Both the position numbers and the translations under genes were made by a program. 64,000 bases of DNA from Thermoplasmata archaeon (lineage in GTDB: Archaea; Thermoplasmatota; Thermoplasmata; Lutacidiplasmatales; UBA184), in the NCBI GenBank assembly GCA_021817245.1, contig JAKAVQ010000004.1, positions 51,403 through 115,402 on the forward strand, in the 5' to 3' direction. Of the stretch, positions 46,370-55,613 are shown in pieces (position 1 is the first letter of the stretch; every line of letters starts with the position of its first letter). Below the pieces are notes generated by a model. The model was given only the letters and a program-made list of their open reading frames with translations. It did not search any database and was not told the DNA's origin.

Positions 46370-47080
46370 CTAAACGCGGGCCGGAGCGTAGGAACGGATC
46401 TGGAGCAGATGGAAGGAGACGAGGATCGTCCAGAGCAGCGCGGGAGCGAGGGTCAGCCGCTCCATCCCTCCCGCGCCAAAGGCGGACCAGAGCCCTCCCC
46501 AGTCGTACGCGCGCGCCGCCAGGAGACCGACCGCCACGAGGCCGACGAGCCCGGAGAGGACCGTGTAGACCCGGTACCCGTCCCAGCGGGTATCGCGGAA
46601 CATCGCGAACCCGAGGACCACGAGCGCGAGGTTCGCGCCCACGAACGCGAGCAGGGCCGCGACGAGGTGGGCGGTGAGCGCGACGTTCTCGGGGGCGAGG
46701 CCGACCCCGATCGCCCCGATCCCGGCGACGACGAGGAGGCCGAGCGCGATGCGGCGGATCGGTCGGGTCGGAAACGCCGTCGGGATCCAGAGGACGCCCA
46801 GAATGAGGAGGATCCCGAGGACGATGATCGAGCCGTTGAAGACGTCGTGCCATGGCGAGCAGACGAAGCGGCCCATGACCTGGCCGCAGCCGACCGCGCC
46901 CAGATCGCTGATGTAGTTGTGCGCGAGGCTGTAGTTCGGGTTCCCGAGATGGGCATCCCACGCGAGCTGCACGGCGACCTGGGCCAGGACGAACTGGACC
47001 GCGCCGACGATCCAGAGGACCGCCGCCCGGTGGACGGACCGGTGCACGAGCGGTCCATAGCGTCCGCTCGGGGATTCCAT
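46370..47080 (-). CDS. DUF998-like membrane protein
   Basis: NPNYSLAHNYISDLGAVGCG...WHDVFNGSIIVLGILLILG; six hydrophobic segments. Confidence 0.8.
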   Translation of the reverse strand: MESPSGRYGPLVHRSVHRAAVLWIVGAVQFVLAQVAVQLAWDAHLGNPNYSLAHNYISDLGAVGCGQVMGRFVCSPWHDVFNGSIIVLGILLILGVLWIPTAFPTRPIRRIALGLLVVAGIGAIGVGLAPENVALTAHLVAALLAFVGANLALVVLGFAMFRDTRWDGYRVYTVLSGLVGLVAVGLLAARAYDWGGLWSAFGAGGMERLTLAPALLWTILVSFHLLQIRSYAPARV

Positions 47081-47112
47081 GATCCGGTCGGGGCGGACGG
47101 AAGGGCGAGGGC

Positions 47113-47253
47113 TCAGTCTTCCCGGGCGTTGCGCTGGTAGGAGGCTTCGCTCGCGCGCTTCAGGCGGGCGCCGTCGCGGTCACAGGTCGGATGGGGCGGC
47201 GCGGGGTCGATCACGTAGCCCCCCCCGCATTTCGGACACTCGTAGTACGGCAT
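47113..47253 (-). CDS. Small zinc-ribbon-like protein
   Basis: MPYYECPKCGGGYVIDPAPPHPTCDRDGARLKRASEASYQRNARED; nested in the overlong ORF 47113-47874. Confidence 0.6.
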   Translation of the reverse strand: MPYYECPKCGGGYVIDPAPPHPTCDRDGARLKRASEASYQRNARED

Positions 47254-47352
47254 GGGAACGCACTCGAGCACAGTGACCATCCGTTCATAAACCGTGCGGG
47301 GTCCCCGAAGTCCCCCGGAAAACGCTATCCCCGGTCCGCGGAGGGACCCGGC

Positions 47353-48306
47353 ATGGGTCCCGGCCGGTCGCGCACCGCACTCCGTCTCGCACCAGGGCGG
47401 CGGAGCGCCGACCGTAGGATCGGCCGTCGCCGCCCGTCGGGGGGCGGGCCGTCCGCTCGGGATCGCTTCCGCGAAGTCGACCGCTACCGGGCCGAGCGGG
47501 AATGGCAGAGGTACGAGGGGACCGCCCAGCGGGACCTTTACCGGGAGCTGCGCGAACGGTTCCTCGAGCGCCACTCGGGCCCCGCCCGGTGGGCCGCGGA
47601 CCTCGGGTCCGGGCCGGGCCGCTTCACGGGACGTCTCGGCGGGCCGGGAACCCGCCGGGTCGCGGTGGACCTCTCCCTGGAGATGCTGGCGCTGCTCGAA
47701 GCGCGAGAGCGTCGACCCGAGGTCCGGGCGACTCTCGACCGCGTCCGGGCCGACGCGGCCCGGAGCCCGTTCGCCCCCGGTAGCTTCGAGGCCGTCGCCC
47801 TCCTCGGCAACGCGCTCGGATTTGCGGGCGCGGAGAGCGAACGCCTCTGGAGGGCGGCCCTGAGCCTCGTGCACCCGGGAGGTACGCTGACCCTCGAGAT
47901 CGCTCCGGGCCCGGGCGAGCGCTCCCGCTACCTCGTGCGGCTACCCCCGACGAGCGTCGCCCGGCTCCTGCGCGCCCCGCTCGTTGCGGTCCGCCCGCGG
48001 GTGGAGCGGGAGGGATTCGCCCCGGAGCCCGAGCGCCGGGCCGGCCCTCGGGAGTTCCGTCGCTTTTCCCCCGACGAAGTGACGCGACGGCTCGTCTCGG
48101 CCGGCTGGGAGGTCCGCGAGGTGACGGCCGTGGCCCCCGCGCTCGGGACCGACGCGGCCCGGCTCGAGGCGGTCCGACCGGACGCGAAGGCGTGGGCCCA
48201 CCTCCTCGAGCTCGAGGAGCAGCTCGGGCGAATGCCGGCCCGGGGGGCCCGGGCAGCCGCTGTGCTCATCGCGGCGCGACGGCCCCTGTCCAACGGGCAG
48301 GATTAA
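47353..48306 (+). CDS. SAM-dependent class I methyltransferase
   Basis: RWAADLGSGPGRFTGRLGGPGTRRVAVDLSLEMLALLEAR. Confidence 0.85.
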   Translation: MGPGRSRTALRLAPGRRSADRRIGRRRPSGGGPSARDRFREVDRYRAEREWQRYEGTAQRDLYRELRERFLERHSGPARWAADLGSGPGRFTGRLGGPGTRRVAVDLSLEMLALLEARERRPEVRATLDRVRADAARSPFAPGSFEAVALLGNALGFAGAESERLWRAALSLVHPGGTLTLEIAPGPGERSRYLVRLPPTSVARLLRAPLVAVRPRVEREGFAPEPERRAGPREFRRFSPDEVTRRLVSAGWEVREVTAVAPALGTDAARLEAVRPDAKAWAHLLELEEQLGRMPARGARAAAVLIAARRPLSNGQD

Positions 48307-48309
48307 GTA
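48299..48309 (+). promoter_or_regulatory. TATA-type element AGGATTAAGTA upstream of copy A of the TM-KaiC-like protein
   Basis: Identical 11-mer occurs upstream of copy B (32470-32480, minus strand). Confidence 0.45.
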
Positions 48310-48344
48310 ACCGCCGCCCCCCATTTCTTCGCGAGAGAACCTCC

Positions 48345-51152
48345 ATGGCAAAGGTGCCGGCGGCCTCAACTCCGCCACCGGCGTCCCGCACGGTTACGGT
48401 CCCGGGTCCGACCGGACGGACCGCCGCTCGATCCTCGCGTTCGGCCGCGCCGGCGAAGCCGGGCACCCGCGCGGTCACGGTCCCGTCGGCCGCGGACTTC
48501 CAGCACGCCGAGAAGGATGCCCTCCTCCAACTGCGGATCGGCCGCTCCGCGCACCTCTACGCGGTGATCGCGTCGGCGGCCCTCGCGCTCGACGCCGTCC
48601 TCCTGCTCTTCTTCTACCCCCACCTCCCGTCGCTCGGCGCCGGGGACCATGGCTCCCTCGCGGTCGAGCGGACCTTCTTCCTCGTGCTGCCCCTCCTTGG
48701 GGGGCTTGCGCTCTCCGTCGTGGGGCTCGCGTCGAAGTGGGAGGCGTTCCAGCTCTGGCCGTGGGAGGCCCACTTCTCGACGACGGTGGGCGCGGTCGCC
48801 GTGAACACCCTCCTCGCGCTGGTCTACGGCCTGCGGGTCGGCGGCGTGGGCCCGTTCGCCGCGATCCCCCTGTATCCCTCGTTCTATCCGGCCGAGCTCG
48901 CCGGTATCACGCTGGCACTGGTCGGGATCGTGCTGACCTGGTCCGGCTGGAGCGGCCGGCAGTGGGCGAGTGCGCTCTCCGCGCTGCTCGCCGTCGGCAG
49001 CGCCGCCCTCCTCGTGGTACCCCCACCGGGGGCCTCGGGGGATGCGGACGTGCTCGCCGTCAGTCTGTTCATCTCGGCGATCCTCTACCAGACCTCAGGC
49101 TCGTTCCTCCACCTGATCTCGTCCGGGACCCGCCCGCACGAACGCGAGCTCATCACCTCCGGCCAGAGCCGGATGTTCCGCCTCGCGGACGAGCTCAAGC
49201 AGCGGGACGACGCGATCCGGTTCCGGGAGACGGCCCTCGTCCAGCGGGAGGCCCAGGTCGAGAACGCCTTCCTCTCGGTCCGCCGGCAGCACGACAGCCT
49301 CGAGGAAGCACGCCACCAGCTCGACGACCTCGAGGAGGACTACCGCAAGCGCTCCGACGTGCTCGCCCTCCAGGAACAGAGCTGGGCCGGGCGGATCGCC
49401 GAGAGCGACACGAAGAGCCGTCTGAACGACGATAAGTCGAAGGCGCTCGAGCTCCGGGAGCAAGAGGTCGCCCGGCAGATTCCCCATCTCTCCGCTCGTG
49501 AGCAGCGCCTCGTGGCCCGGGAAGGGGAGCAGACGAAGCGCGACGTGGAGCTCACCCAGCGCCAGCAGGCGCTCGACCAGCGGGACCAGGGCGTCAAGGA
49601 GGCCGAGGCCCGCCTCGCCTCCCGCCGCCAGGAGCTCGACCAGCGGACGCAGGAGCTCCTGCGAAAGGAGGGGGACGTGACCGCACGGACCCTGTCCCCC
49701 GGGGGAGCGGACGCGGTCGCCGCCGCTGGGGGAGGCAGGGCGACGGAGGCCGACCCCGCTCGCGAGGCCCGCCTCCGACAGCTCCAGGCCGCGCTCGACG
49801 AACAGAACGTCCAGCTCGGCAAGCGGGCGCGCGAGCTCGCGGAGCGGGCCAAGACCGTCGAGGCCGCGCTTCAGCGCTCGGCAGAGCAGCAGGCCGACAT
49901 CGCCGCCCGCGAGGCGAACCTCCGCCAGGGGGAGTCCGAGCTCGCGGACCTGAAGAAGAGCGCCGGCGAGCGCCAAGCCCGCTACGATTCCGCCGTCAAG
50001 GAGTACGAGGGCCGGCTCGAGGAGGTCGGCCGAGAGTCCTCCGAGGCCGCCCGGAAGGCGGCGGACGCGGAGCAACGCCTGAAGACCGTCACCGAACGGG
50101 AGGGACTCCTCGCCTCCCGGGGGGAGCGGCTGCGCACCCTCGCCTCCCAGCTCGACCGCCGGGAAGGAGAGCTCACGGCGAGGGAGGCCGCGCTCGTTGC
50201 GGCGGAGGACGAGGTCGGCCTTCGGCGCCAGGCGGCCGCGCGGTCCGCGGCTTCCTCCGGTCCCCGAGCCTCCTCCTCCACGGCCGCCGGTGCGGCCGGC
50301 GGCGCCGGCCGAGAGCGCGCGGTCGCCACGGCGCCGTCCGGTGGGATCCGGGACATCGCGACCGAGGGCGCCGACCCCGGGAAGGAGGCCGCCGCTGGCG
50401 ACATGCTCGCGCCGCTGACCGGCCGCCGGTTCGGCGACCGTCTGCCGACCGGGACCGCCCGACTCGATGACCTGCTCCTCGGAGGGATCCCGCCGCGGGG
50501 ACACATCGTGCTCCTCGGCGACGCGTTCGTGGGGAAGGAGGTCGTGCTGTACGGGTTCGTTGCGGAGGGCCTGAAGCGGGGGGAACCCGTGATCCTGGTG
50601 ACCGCGGCGCGTTCTCCGGCCGAGGTGGCGCAGAGCCTCGGCGTCGTCCAGCCGCAGTTCCTCGAGTACGAGCAGATGGGCCTCGTCCACTGGATCGACG
50701 CCTCGGGTTCCGGCGCCCGGCCGGACGGCCACCACGTGGTGCTCCAAAGCTCGGACGACCGGGCCGGGATTCTCTCGAACCTGGTCAAGGTCGCCAAGGA
50801 GCTCGGCGGGGAGGGCGCGCCCCCGGTACGGGTCGGGTTCCTCGGCCTCGCCGCGGTGCTGGCGCACGGCGACGAGCGGGTCGGATTCTCCTTCCTCCAG
50901 AACGTCGTCGGGATCTTGAAGCCCCGCGATGCCCTCGCGATGTACTCCCTGGAGAGCGGGGCGCTCAGCGAGGCCCAGGTCGAGACGCTCCTGAGCCGGA
51001 TGGACGGGGCGATCCTCTTCCGCCAGGACCGGGACCGGCTCTTCCTGTCGGTGAAGGGGTTCGGCGAGGTCGAGACTCGGGAGTGGATCGAGTGTCGGGC
51101 CACCCCGCGGGGCCTCGTTGTCGGGTCGTTCGCGCTCGAGCGGATCCGCTGA
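48345..51152 (+). CDS. 6-TM protein with long coiled coil and C-terminal degenerate KaiC/RecA-like domain (copy A)
   Basis: Six hydrophobic segments; about 400 aa of heptad-rich (RExxL/QRxxAL) coiled coil; LPTGTARLDDLLLGGIPPRGHIVLLGDAFVGKEVVLYGFVAEGLKRGEPVILVTAARSPAEV...VGFSFLQNVVGILKPRDALAMYSLE. Confidence 0.88.
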   Translation: MAKVPAASTPPPASRTVTVPGPTGRTAARSSRSAAPAKPGTRAVTVPSAADFQHAEKDALLQLRIGRSAHLYAVIASAALALDAVLLLFFYPHLPSLGAGDHGSLAVERTFFLVLPLLGGLALSVVGLASKWEAFQLWPWEAHFSTTVGAVAVNTLLALVYGLRVGGVGPFAAIPLYPSFYPAELAGITLALVGIVLTWSGWSGRQWASALSALLAVGSAALLVVPPPGASGDADVLAVSLFISAILYQTSGSFLHLISSGTRPHERELITSGQSRMFRLADELKQRDDAIRFRETALVQREAQVENAFLSVRRQHDSLEEARHQLDDLEEDYRKRSDVLALQEQSWAGRIAESDTKSRLNDDKSKALELREQEVARQIPHLSAREQRLVAREGEQTKRDVELTQRQQALDQRDQGVKEAEARLASRRQELDQRTQELLRKEGDVTARTLSPGGADAVAAAGGGRATEADPAREARLRQLQAALDEQNVQLGKRARELAERAKTVEAALQRSAEQQADIAAREANLRQGESELADLKKSAGERQARYDSAVKEYEGRLEEVGRESSEAARKAADAEQRLKTVTEREGLLASRGERLRTLASQLDRREGELTAREAALVAAEDEVGLRRQAAARSAASSGPRASSSTAAGAAGGAGRERAVATAPSGGIRDIATEGADPGKEAAAGDMLAPLTGRRFGDRLPTGTARLDDLLLGGIPPRGHIVLLGDAFVGKEVVLYGFVAEGLKRGEPVILVTAARSPAEVAQSLGVVQPQFLEYEQMGLVHWIDASGSGARPDGHHVVLQSSDDRAGILSNLVKVAKELGGEGAPPVRVGFLGLAAVLAHGDERVGFSFLQNVVGILKPRDALAMYSLESGALSEAQVETLLSRMDGAILFRQDRDRLFLSVKGFGEVETREWIECRATPRGLVVGSFALERIR

Positions 51153-51192
51153 CTGAGGACGACCGAAGGGTCGCCGTTACCCGATGCGACGC

Positions 51193-52170
51193 CTACCGGA
51201 CGTAGTCGGCCCGGTCGGCGACGTGGAGCGGGTCCTCCCCCCGGAAGTACCGCCCCAGGTTCTCGAGCGCCTTCGCCAGCACGTACTCCTCCACCCCGGG
51301 GCCGAACCCGGCCGAGTGCGGAGAACCGACGAGGTTCTCGAGCTCATGGAACGGGTGCGCCGCGCGGGTGGTACCCCCGACGAAGTCCTCCTCCCACCAG
51401 ACGTCGAGGGCCGCGCGAAAGTCGGGGTGGGATCGGAGGTGGGCATAGAGCGCGGACTCGTCGACCGTCCCGGCCCGCCCCACGTTCACGTAGACGGCAT
51501 CGGGCCGCATCGCCGAGAGGATCCCCGCGTCCACGGAGCCGCGGGTACTCCGGGTCAGCGGGCGGGCGTCGAAGACGAACTCCCCGTCCGCGACCGCTCG
51601 AGCGGTCTCCGCGGCCGGATACATCGCGTCCGCGTCGGCCGACATCCGCCCGTCGCGGTTGACGCCCACGATCCGCATCTCGAACCCTTGCAGGCGACGA
51701 GCGATCGCCCGGCCGATCTCCCCGTAGCCGAGGATGACCGCCGTCCGGCCGAACAGGACCCGCTGGGAGGGGGCGGGCCGCAGGCGACCCTCGCGGACCT
51801 GCCGGTCGGCCCGCACGAGGTCACGCGCCGCGGCGAGGGCCAGCGCGACGGCGTGCTCGGCCACGAACGGGGCGTACGCGCCTACGTTCCCCGCGATGCG
51901 GACGGATTCTCTGAACCGGTCGAACGGGACGTCGTCGATGCCGGTGTAGATCCTCTGGACGAACCGGAGCGAGGGAGTCTCGGTCGACGCGTACGACCCG
52001 AGCTCCCGCTCGAGCGCTCCGATCAGCATCGCTTCGACCAAGCCCCACTCGGCCGGGGCGGACCCTTCGGCGTACGTCCACGGGACCTGGCCGAGGGCTC
52101 CGTCGATCGCATCGGTGACGGACTCGCGGGGCCGGAGCGTGACCAGGAGGCGCGGGGCCGGTCGGGACAT
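51193..52170 (-). CDS. D-isomer-specific 2-hydroxyacid dehydrogenase
   Basis: AVILGYGEIGRAIARRLQGFEMRIVGVNRDG; DAVYVNVGRAGTVDESALYAHL; GSPHSAGFGPGVEEYV. Confidence 0.88.
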   Translation of the reverse strand: MSRPAPRLLVTLRPRESVTDAIDGALGQVPWTYAEGSAPAEWGLVEAMLIGALERELGSYASTETPSLRFVQRIYTGIDDVPFDRFRESVRIAGNVGAYAPFVAEHAVALALAAARDLVRADRQVREGRLRPAPSQRVLFGRTAVILGYGEIGRAIARRLQGFEMRIVGVNRDGRMSADADAMYPAAETARAVADGEFVFDARPLTRSTRGSVDAGILSAMRPDAVYVNVGRAGTVDESALYAHLRSHPDFRAALDVWWEEDFVGGTTRAAHPFHELENLVGSPHSAGFGPGVEEYVLAKALENLGRYFRGEDPLHVADRADYVR

Positions 52171-52293
52171 GGCCGCAGCGAGGACCTCGCCCGTCTTGAG
52201 ACCGACGCCCCCGAGCCCCGGCGGAACGGGTACCCGCGATCGGCTTCCCCGCTGGGGCGAGAGGCTATACGTGCCGCCGGGACGGTACGGTGC

Positions 52294-53079
52294 ATGGCCG
52301 CGGTGACGCTCGACCTCTGGCACACTCTGATGTTCCTCCGGCCCGAAGCCGAGGAGGAATACATGCGCAGCCAGGTCGAGTTCGCCACCGAGGTCCTCCG
52401 GGACGGGCCGCGACGCCCGGGAGCGCCGGACCGCTCGGACTCCGAGCTCGCTCGAGTGTTCGAACGGGTCTACGCGGAGGCGGTGGCAGAGGCCGGCCGC
52501 GGTCGGACGATCACTCCGGCCCAGCAGCTGAGCCGGGCTGCGGATGCCACCGGCCGGGACGCTCGGCCCGAGGAGTACCTCGGGAGGCTCGCCGCGATCG
52601 TTCCTCGCCTCCCGTTCGAGAGAGCCCCGGGGGCGCTCGAGCTGTTACGGTCGCTCGCGCACGACGGCTACGGGCTCGGCGTGATCTCGAACACGATCGG
52701 AGAGCCGGGGCAGATGCTCCGGCCCGTGCTCCGGTCGATGGGGTTCGACGAGTACGTTTCCGCCTACGTATTCAGCGACGAGCACCCCTGGACGAAGCCA
52801 GCGCCCGAGATCTTCGGGGAGGCGCTCGCGCGCCTCCACGGGGTGCCCGGCCGAGCGGTCCACGTGGGGGACGGCTGGTCCGACATCGAGGGGGCGCGCC
52901 GCGCGGGATTGCGGGCGGGGATCCTCTTCACGGGACTCCAGAACTACGGGGCCCGGTACAAGCAGCTGTTCTTACCGGACGGGTGGGACCGCCCGGCGAC
53001 GGATCACGTCGCCGCGCGTCTCGAGGATGTCGGCCGGATCGTTCGGGAGGTCCTTCCTCCCGACGCCCCGGCCCCGTAG
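52294..53079 (+). CDS. HAD-superfamily hydrolase
   Basis: VTLDLWHTLMFL; GLGVISNTIGEP; HPWTKPAPEIFGEAL; VHVGDGWSDIEGARRAG. Confidence 0.88.
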   Translation: MAAVTLDLWHTLMFLRPEAEEEYMRSQVEFATEVLRDGPRRPGAPDRSDSELARVFERVYAEAVAEAGRGRTITPAQQLSRAADATGRDARPEEYLGRLAAIVPRLPFERAPGALELLRSLAHDGYGLGVISNTIGEPGQMLRPVLRSMGFDEYVSAYVFSDEHPWTKPAPEIFGEALARLHGVPGRAVHVGDGWSDIEGARRAGLRAGILFTGLQNYGARYKQLFLPDGWDRPATDHVAARLEDVGRIVREVLPPDAPAP

Positions 53080-53102
53080 CGCGCCGGGGCCAGGCCGCGA
53101 CC

Positions 53103-53378
53103 CTACTCCTCCCCCATGTGTCGGGGCTTTGGGATCACCTTGGGCTGGTCGGCCTCCGTCGGCATCCCGGTCTTCCCCGGCACGACCTCGCAGTCCCTCC
53201 AGTTCACGCCGACGGTGACCCTCGGGAACGCGACCTTGAGGGTGTAGTTCGCCAGCTTGCCGATCACAAGACCCTGCGATCCCGCCGCCAGGTTGGGGTT
53301 CATGGTCGTGAGGTCGCGGGTCAGCACCACCCGCGTCTCTCCGAAGACGATCTTCTCGAGCTCCGCGTGGTCTTCCAT
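53103..53378 (-). CDS. Hypothetical protein (91 aa)
   Basis: MEDHAELEKIVFGETRVVLTRDLTTMNPNLAAGSQGLVIGKLANYTLKVAFPRVTVGVNW; plausible composition. Confidence 0.65.
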   Translation of the reverse strand: MEDHAELEKIVFGETRVVLTRDLTTMNPNLAAGSQGLVIGKLANYTLKVAFPRVTVGVNWRDCEVVPGKTGMPTEADQPKVIPKPRHMGEE

Positions 53379-53531
53379 GGTCGAGAAGTCGAGCTCCCGG
53401 GAGGCTTAAGGCTCGCCTTCGAACTCCGGCTGCCGCGCGTCCAGGATTCCGCGACACGAGGTCACCGGCGTAACGCGTCCGAACCGTCGAAAACAGCCAT
53501 TATCTACTTGAACCGCGTGCGCCGCCGTAAC

Positions 53532-54197
53532 ATGCCAGCGTCCTCTGAGACGATGGAAACGGCCACGGGGATGAGAGAAGCTCCACCCAAGGTGGAGGAG
53601 AAACCGGAGTGGTGGGCGAGCCCGGCCGTCGTGGGTCTGATGGGATTCGGGACCACGACGATGATCGCCGGGTTGTCGAACCTGCCGAACCCCTACGGGG
53701 CCGGCTTCGGGAACAATTGGGCGGTCTTCGGGATGGCCCTTGCCTTCGGCGGCGCCGCCCAGTTCGTGGCCGGGGCGATCGCCCTCCGAAAGGGGAACAT
53801 GTTCGCCGGTTCGGCGTTCATGGGATACGGGGCGTTCTGGCTCGCGTTCACGCTGATGCTGACGGACTTCGTCAACATCGCGGGGGCGACGACGCCGGTC
53901 TTTTGGGGCGTGGCTGGGTTCGCGTTCGTGTGGATGATGTTCACCTTCACGTTCCTGATCAACGCACCCAAACACGGATGGGGAATCCTGCTGGTCTTCT
54001 TCTTCCTGTTCCTGGCGTTCCTCTTGCTCGTCGTGAAGTTCGCCAGCATCGCAGCGGGGCAGTCGACGTTCCTCTCGGACGGAAGCGCGAACTGGGCAGT
54101 CGGCGGTGAGATCATCTTCGATGGCCTGCTCGCGTGGTACGTCGCGACGGCGGACCTGACGAACTGGAACTACGGCCGCAAGATCCTTCCGGCCTAG
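53532..54197 (+). CDS. GPR1/FUN34/YaaH (AceTr) acetate transporter family
   Basis: EWWASPAVVGLMGFGTTTMIAGLSNLPNPYGAG; GAAQFVAGAIALRKGNMFAGSAFMGYGAFWLAF. Confidence 0.9.
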   Translation: MPASSETMETATGMREAPPKVEEKPEWWASPAVVGLMGFGTTTMIAGLSNLPNPYGAGFGNNWAVFGMALAFGGAAQFVAGAIALRKGNMFAGSAFMGYGAFWLAFTLMLTDFVNIAGATTPVFWGVAGFAFVWMMFTFTFLINAPKHGWGILLVFFFLFLAFLLLVVKFASIAAGQSTFLSDGSANWAVGGEIIFDGLLAWYVATADLTNWNYGRKILPA

Positions 54198-54245
54198 ACC
54201 CCCGGAAGGACCCACGGTCCAACCCTTTCCTTCCTTTCCTTTATC
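54185..54245 (+). terminator. Hairpin plus pyrimidine tract terminator after the acetate transporter
   Basis: CCTTCCGG-cctagacccc-CCGGAAGG (stop codon TAG lies in the loop), then aaccctttccttcctttccttta. Confidence 0.55.
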
Positions 54246-54634
54246 GGAGTTCGCTCGACCGCACCCGTCGCAGGGACCCGAAACGGTCTCCTACGAGCCG
54301 CGATCGCCGAGGGCGGACCGCGATCGGGTCCCGGGGAGCCCCGGCGTCGTGCGGCAGGGTGGGCGCTCAGCGCCCGGACCGGGCTCCGGGTGTCCGCTCA
54401 CCGCGGAGTCAAGGGGATCGCGCGGCCGGAGGCGCGGGAGGAGAGTCCGGCATCGTCCCGCCGTTCCCGGCCATCGGGAGGAATCGCTCCCATAGTGGCC
54501 GAAGCGCCCTCGGGCGGTGACCCTCGAGCTTCACCCGCGGTAGTGGGCCGGTATCGGGGTCGTCCGCTGGCGGTCGGCCCCGGTCGGGCTTCACGCCCCG
54601 CGGTCCGGCCCCGGTCGCTCGGCCCGGGGATCGA

Positions 54635-55309
54635 TCACTCGCGCGTGCGGCGGCGCTTTCGCCGCTCGCCGTCGCGCTCCGGTGGCCCGGAGAACCGGCG
54701 ACTCGGCGGCCCCCGGCCTTCGGGACGGCCCCGGAACCGCCCGGGGCCCCCTCGCGGGGGAAAGCGGCCCCCCCCGCCACGGGCGTCATAGCCGGGCCGG
54801 CCGCCCCCGACCCGGTCCCGGGGCGGCAGCGTGAATCGGTTCCCGCACGAAGAGCACTCTCCGACCAGGAGTCCCTCGTCGTTCGTCGAGAAGCGGAGCG
54901 GCGCCCCGCACTGGCGGCACGGCCGGCCCCGCGGTCCCTCGCCCGGGCCCTCGTCCCGCCGTTCGAACCGACGGCCCCGCTCCCGTGGTGCGGGCGCCTC
55001 GGGCTCTTCCGACCCTTCCGGGACGAACCGGAGCGAGGTGTCGCATTCCTCGCAATAGGCTTCGATCGCCCCGTCCTCGCCCGCGCGGAAGGCGAGCGGG
55101 GTGCCGCATTCCGCGCACTCCGGCCCCCCTTCGACCTCAATGGCCGCCGGGGCAGCCGGGGGTGTCTCGGCGCTCGGAGTCGGCGCGAGGGCCGGGCCTG
55201 CAACGAACGTGAACGCGTGGCTGCACGCCCCGCAGGTCCCGGTCCGCAGCCGGACCTCCTGATCAGTGAACTCCATCTTTTCTCCGCAATCGGGGCAAGT
55301 ACCGCTCAT
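54635..55309 (-). CDS. Triple zinc-ribbon protein with RGG-rich C-terminal tail
   Basis: CPDCG/CGACS, CAECG/CEECD, CRQCG/CSSCG; tail RVGGGRPGYDARGGGGRFPPRGGPGRFRGRPEGRGPPSRRF. Confidence 0.82.
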   Translation of the reverse strand: MSGTCPDCGEKMEFTDQEVRLRTGTCGACSHAFTFVAGPALAPTPSAETPPAAPAAIEVEGGPECAECGTPLAFRAGEDGAIEAYCEECDTSLRFVPEGSEEPEAPAPRERGRRFERRDEGPGEGPRGRPCRQCGAPLRFSTNDEGLLVGECSSCGNRFTLPPRDRVGGGRPGYDARGGGGRFPPRGGPGRFRGRPEGRGPPSRRFSGPPERDGERRKRRRTRE

Positions 55310-55613
55310 GGTCGTCCGTATCGACCCTTCGCGCGCTCTTTAGCTCGACTTGCGCTCCCGGGTTCGAGCGCACCTCGCTCCCGGGTCTCTTTCGCGGCAT
55401 TTGCCGGGCTCTCCCCCTTCCCGCACTCGTCGCGTGAACCCGGCCGAACGGCGGCCCTAAGTAGCCTCCCGGAATGCGCCGACCGAAGGAGGAGAAGGCG
55501 CCGGGAGGAGTCGGACGCCGGAGGACCTCGAGAGGGAGCTCCTTCGGGAGCACCTTCGCAGGGCCGGGTCGACTCCAGAGGGCCTTCTCCCCCTTCTTGG
55601 GGTCCGTTCCGCG

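Noticed and set aside
47254-47874. 253-aa reading of minus-strand ORF 47113-47874
   Set aside because: Most is antisense to the methyltransferase; only the C-terminal zinc-ribbon-like part after Met at 47253 is plausible.
48192-48344. Upstream extension of the copy A TM-KaiC-like ORF
   Set aside because: Overlaps the methyltransferase C-terminus in another frame; a TATA-type element lies at 48299-48309, so ATG 48345 is preferred.
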